NCBI GenBank assembly: GCA_023150055.1
Contig: JAKLLP010000082.1
Coordinates: 1 to 8,449 of the forward strand
DNA from: Gammaproteobacteria bacterium
GTDB taxonomy: Bacteria; Pseudomonadota; Gammaproteobacteria; Steroidobacterales; GCA-2729495
Direction: 5' to 3'
Length of the DNA stretch: 8,449 bases
The notes under the pieces are model-generated. The model had not been told where the DNA came from, searched no databases, and was given only the letters and a program-made list of their open reading frames with translations. Below are positions 7,649 to 8,449 of the stretch, in pieces. Each line of letters begins with the position of its first letter. Position 1 is the first letter of the stretch. The translations under genes and the position numbers were made by a program.

Positions 7649-8116
7649 TCAGAGCGCCTTGACGGCCTGCAGCACTTCCTCTACGTGCCCGTCGACTTTC
7701 ACCTTGCGCCACTCACGCCGCAGGATGCCCCCGCCGTCGATCAGAAAGGTGCTGCGCTCCACGCCCATCACCTTCTTGCCGTACATGTTCTTTTCCCTGA
7801 TGACATTGAACAGCCTGCACAGCTTCTCATCGCCATCGGAAAGAAGGTCGAACGGAAATTCGAACTTGGCCTTGAATTTCTCGTGCGAGGCGAGGGAGTC
7901 GCGCGAGATCCCGAGTACCACCGTCCCGAGTTTGCGAAAAGCGGGGTGGTGATCGCGGAAGGCGCAGCTCTCCTGCGTGCAGCCCGAAGTATTGTCCTTC
8001 GGATAGAAATACAGCACGACGTTTTTGCCCTTCAGGTCAGACAGGCGCACCTGCCGGTCGCCGGTGGCGGCGATGGTGAAGTCCGGTACTGCCTTACCCA
8101 CCTCGATCTTGCCCAT
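7649..8116 (-). CDS. bcp: Bcp, thioredoxin-dependent peroxiredoxin (PrxQ type)
   Basis: Bcp is a cytosolic peroxiredoxin that reduces hydrogen peroxide and organic hydroperoxides, using thioredoxin for recycling. The 155 residues match the family length (E. coli 156). The active site PKDNTSGCTQESCAFRD contains Pro40, Thr43 and the peroxidatic Cys46. Cys51, five residues on, is the resolving cysteine of the atypical 2-Cys Bcp/PrxQ group. Arg121 in GVERSTFLID corresponds to the conserved arginine near the active site. The thioredoxin-like fold starts with VPDFTI and LSDLKGKNVVLYFYPKD. The gene lies 26 nt after the gcvR-like gene and 20 nt before bepA on the same strand, so the three are probably one transcript. 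The order gcvR-bcp is the same as in E. coli. Confidence 0.97.
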   Translation of the reverse strand: MGKIEVGKAVPDFTIAATGDRQVRLSDLKGKNVVLYFYPKDNTSGCTQESCAFRDHHPAFRKLGTVVLGISRDSLASHEKFKAKFEFPFDLLSDGDEKLCRLFNVIREKNMYGKKVMGVERSTFLIDGGGILRREWRKVKVDGHVEEVLQAVKAL

Positions 8117-8142
8117 GTGCCTGGCCCTCGTATGCCTCGTGA

Positions 8143-8449
8143 TCAGCGCTGCGCAGGTTCCATGATGGCGTCGAGGTTCTGTTCGTCGCAGAAGTCCAGG
8201 AACTCTTCGCGCAGCGTCGCTACGTGAACGCTACCGGGGACGTTCACGGTCATCTGCACCGCGAACATGGCGGCGCCGGTATGCGGTGCATTGTAGCGCC
8301 GGGTGCTCATCTCGGCGATTTCGAGGCTGCGATTGGCAAAGAAACTCTACAGGCGCAGGACGATGCCTTCCTGATCGAGCGCCACTACGTCGATGTTGTA
8401 GGGCGCGGCAGGCTCGAGGGTGCGCGCCTCCGTGTCTCGCACGGTGACG
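8143..8449 (-). pseudogene. gcvR: GcvR-like ACT-domain protein, interrupted by an in-frame TAG and cut by window edge
   Basis: GcvR is a two-ACT-domain protein that, in E. coli, binds the activator GcvA and represses the glycine cleavage operon. The window holds the C-terminal ACT domain. It starts with VTVRDTEARTLEPAAPYNID and VVALDQEGIVLRL, then an amber codon at 8347-8349, then 67 more codons in the same frame (SFFANRSLEIAEMSTRRYN, then TGAAMFAVQMTVNVPGSVHV, ending DEQNLDAIMEPAQR) before TGA. The GIVxxx-x-FF pattern runs straight across the stop, as in intact GcvR (GIVHQVTRFFADRNINI), so no frameshift is involved. One base change, such as TCG to TAG, would explain it. The reading downstream is undamaged, so the lesion is recent or a sequence error. 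If real, about the last 68 residues are lost. An internal ATG at 8308-8310 is unlikely to rescue a folded domain. Position directly upstream of bcp supports the identity. The N-terminal ACT domain is outside the window. Confidence 0.8.

Noticed and set aside
7629..7712. N-terminal extension of the BepA-like protein by 28 codons
   Set aside because: It would overlap the end of bcp and put basic residues in front of a clear signal peptide that begins at the ATG at 7626-7628.
8308..8310. Internal restart of the GcvR-like protein at an ATG after the amber codon
   Set aside because: It would make only about 55 residues, lacking the first strand and helix of the ACT domain, so a functional product is unlikely.
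8347..8349. TAG read as pyrrolysine or another recoded residue in the gcvR-like gene
   Set aside because: GcvR proteins have no known recoding, and no supporting element or second in-frame TAG is seen. A point mutation or sequence error is simpler.

Overview
This window holds ordinary chromosomal genes from a high-GC Gram-negative bacterium. The gene set (mlaFEDCB with mlaA, gcvR-bcp-bepA, and a SUF operon led by a short Rrf2-type regulator) points to a gammaproteobacterium, perhaps close to the Xanthomonadales or Chromatiales. The placement is inferred from gene content and neighbours, because no rRNA or other marker gene is present. I see no tRNA, rRNA, insertion sequence, phage gene, CRISPR array or other sign of recent transfer.

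Left part (1-1837, minus strand): the start of a SUF iron-sulfur cluster assembly operon. An Rrf2/IscR-type regulator with three candidate cluster-ligand cysteines comes first, followed by sufB, which runs off the left edge after 420 codons. A 15-bp perfect palindrome matching the core of the IscR type 1 operator overlaps the likely -10 box of the regulator, so the operon probably carries its own feedback switch. The 371-nt divergent intergenic region (1838-2208) holds this operator, a possible promoter for the plus-strand operon, and a GC-rich leader.

Middle (2209-5337, plus strand): a complete, tightly packed mlaFEDCB operon for the inner-membrane and periplasmic parts of the Mla phospholipid transport system: ATPase, permease, MCE-domain ring, periplasmic lipid carrier and STAS-domain subunit. 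The mlaF/mlaE and mlaD/mlaC reading frames overlap.

Right part (5404-8449, minus strand): read in the direction of transcription, a gcvR-like ACT-domain gene, the peroxiredoxin gene bcp, a BepA-type M48 metalloprotease with TPR repeats, and the outer-membrane lipoprotein gene mlaA. bepA and mlaA overlap by the four bases ATGA. mlaA therefore converges on mlaB, which puts all six core Mla components in one locus, with MlaA tied to an outer-membrane quality-control protease. The gcvR-like gene, cut by the right edge, carries an in-frame amber codon inside an otherwise well preserved ACT domain. It is either a recent nonsense mutation or a sequence error.

I did not find a previously undescribed system. 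The points most worth a second look are the nonsense codon in gcvR, the palindromic operator of the SUF regulator, and the mlaA-bepA coupling opposite the mla operon.
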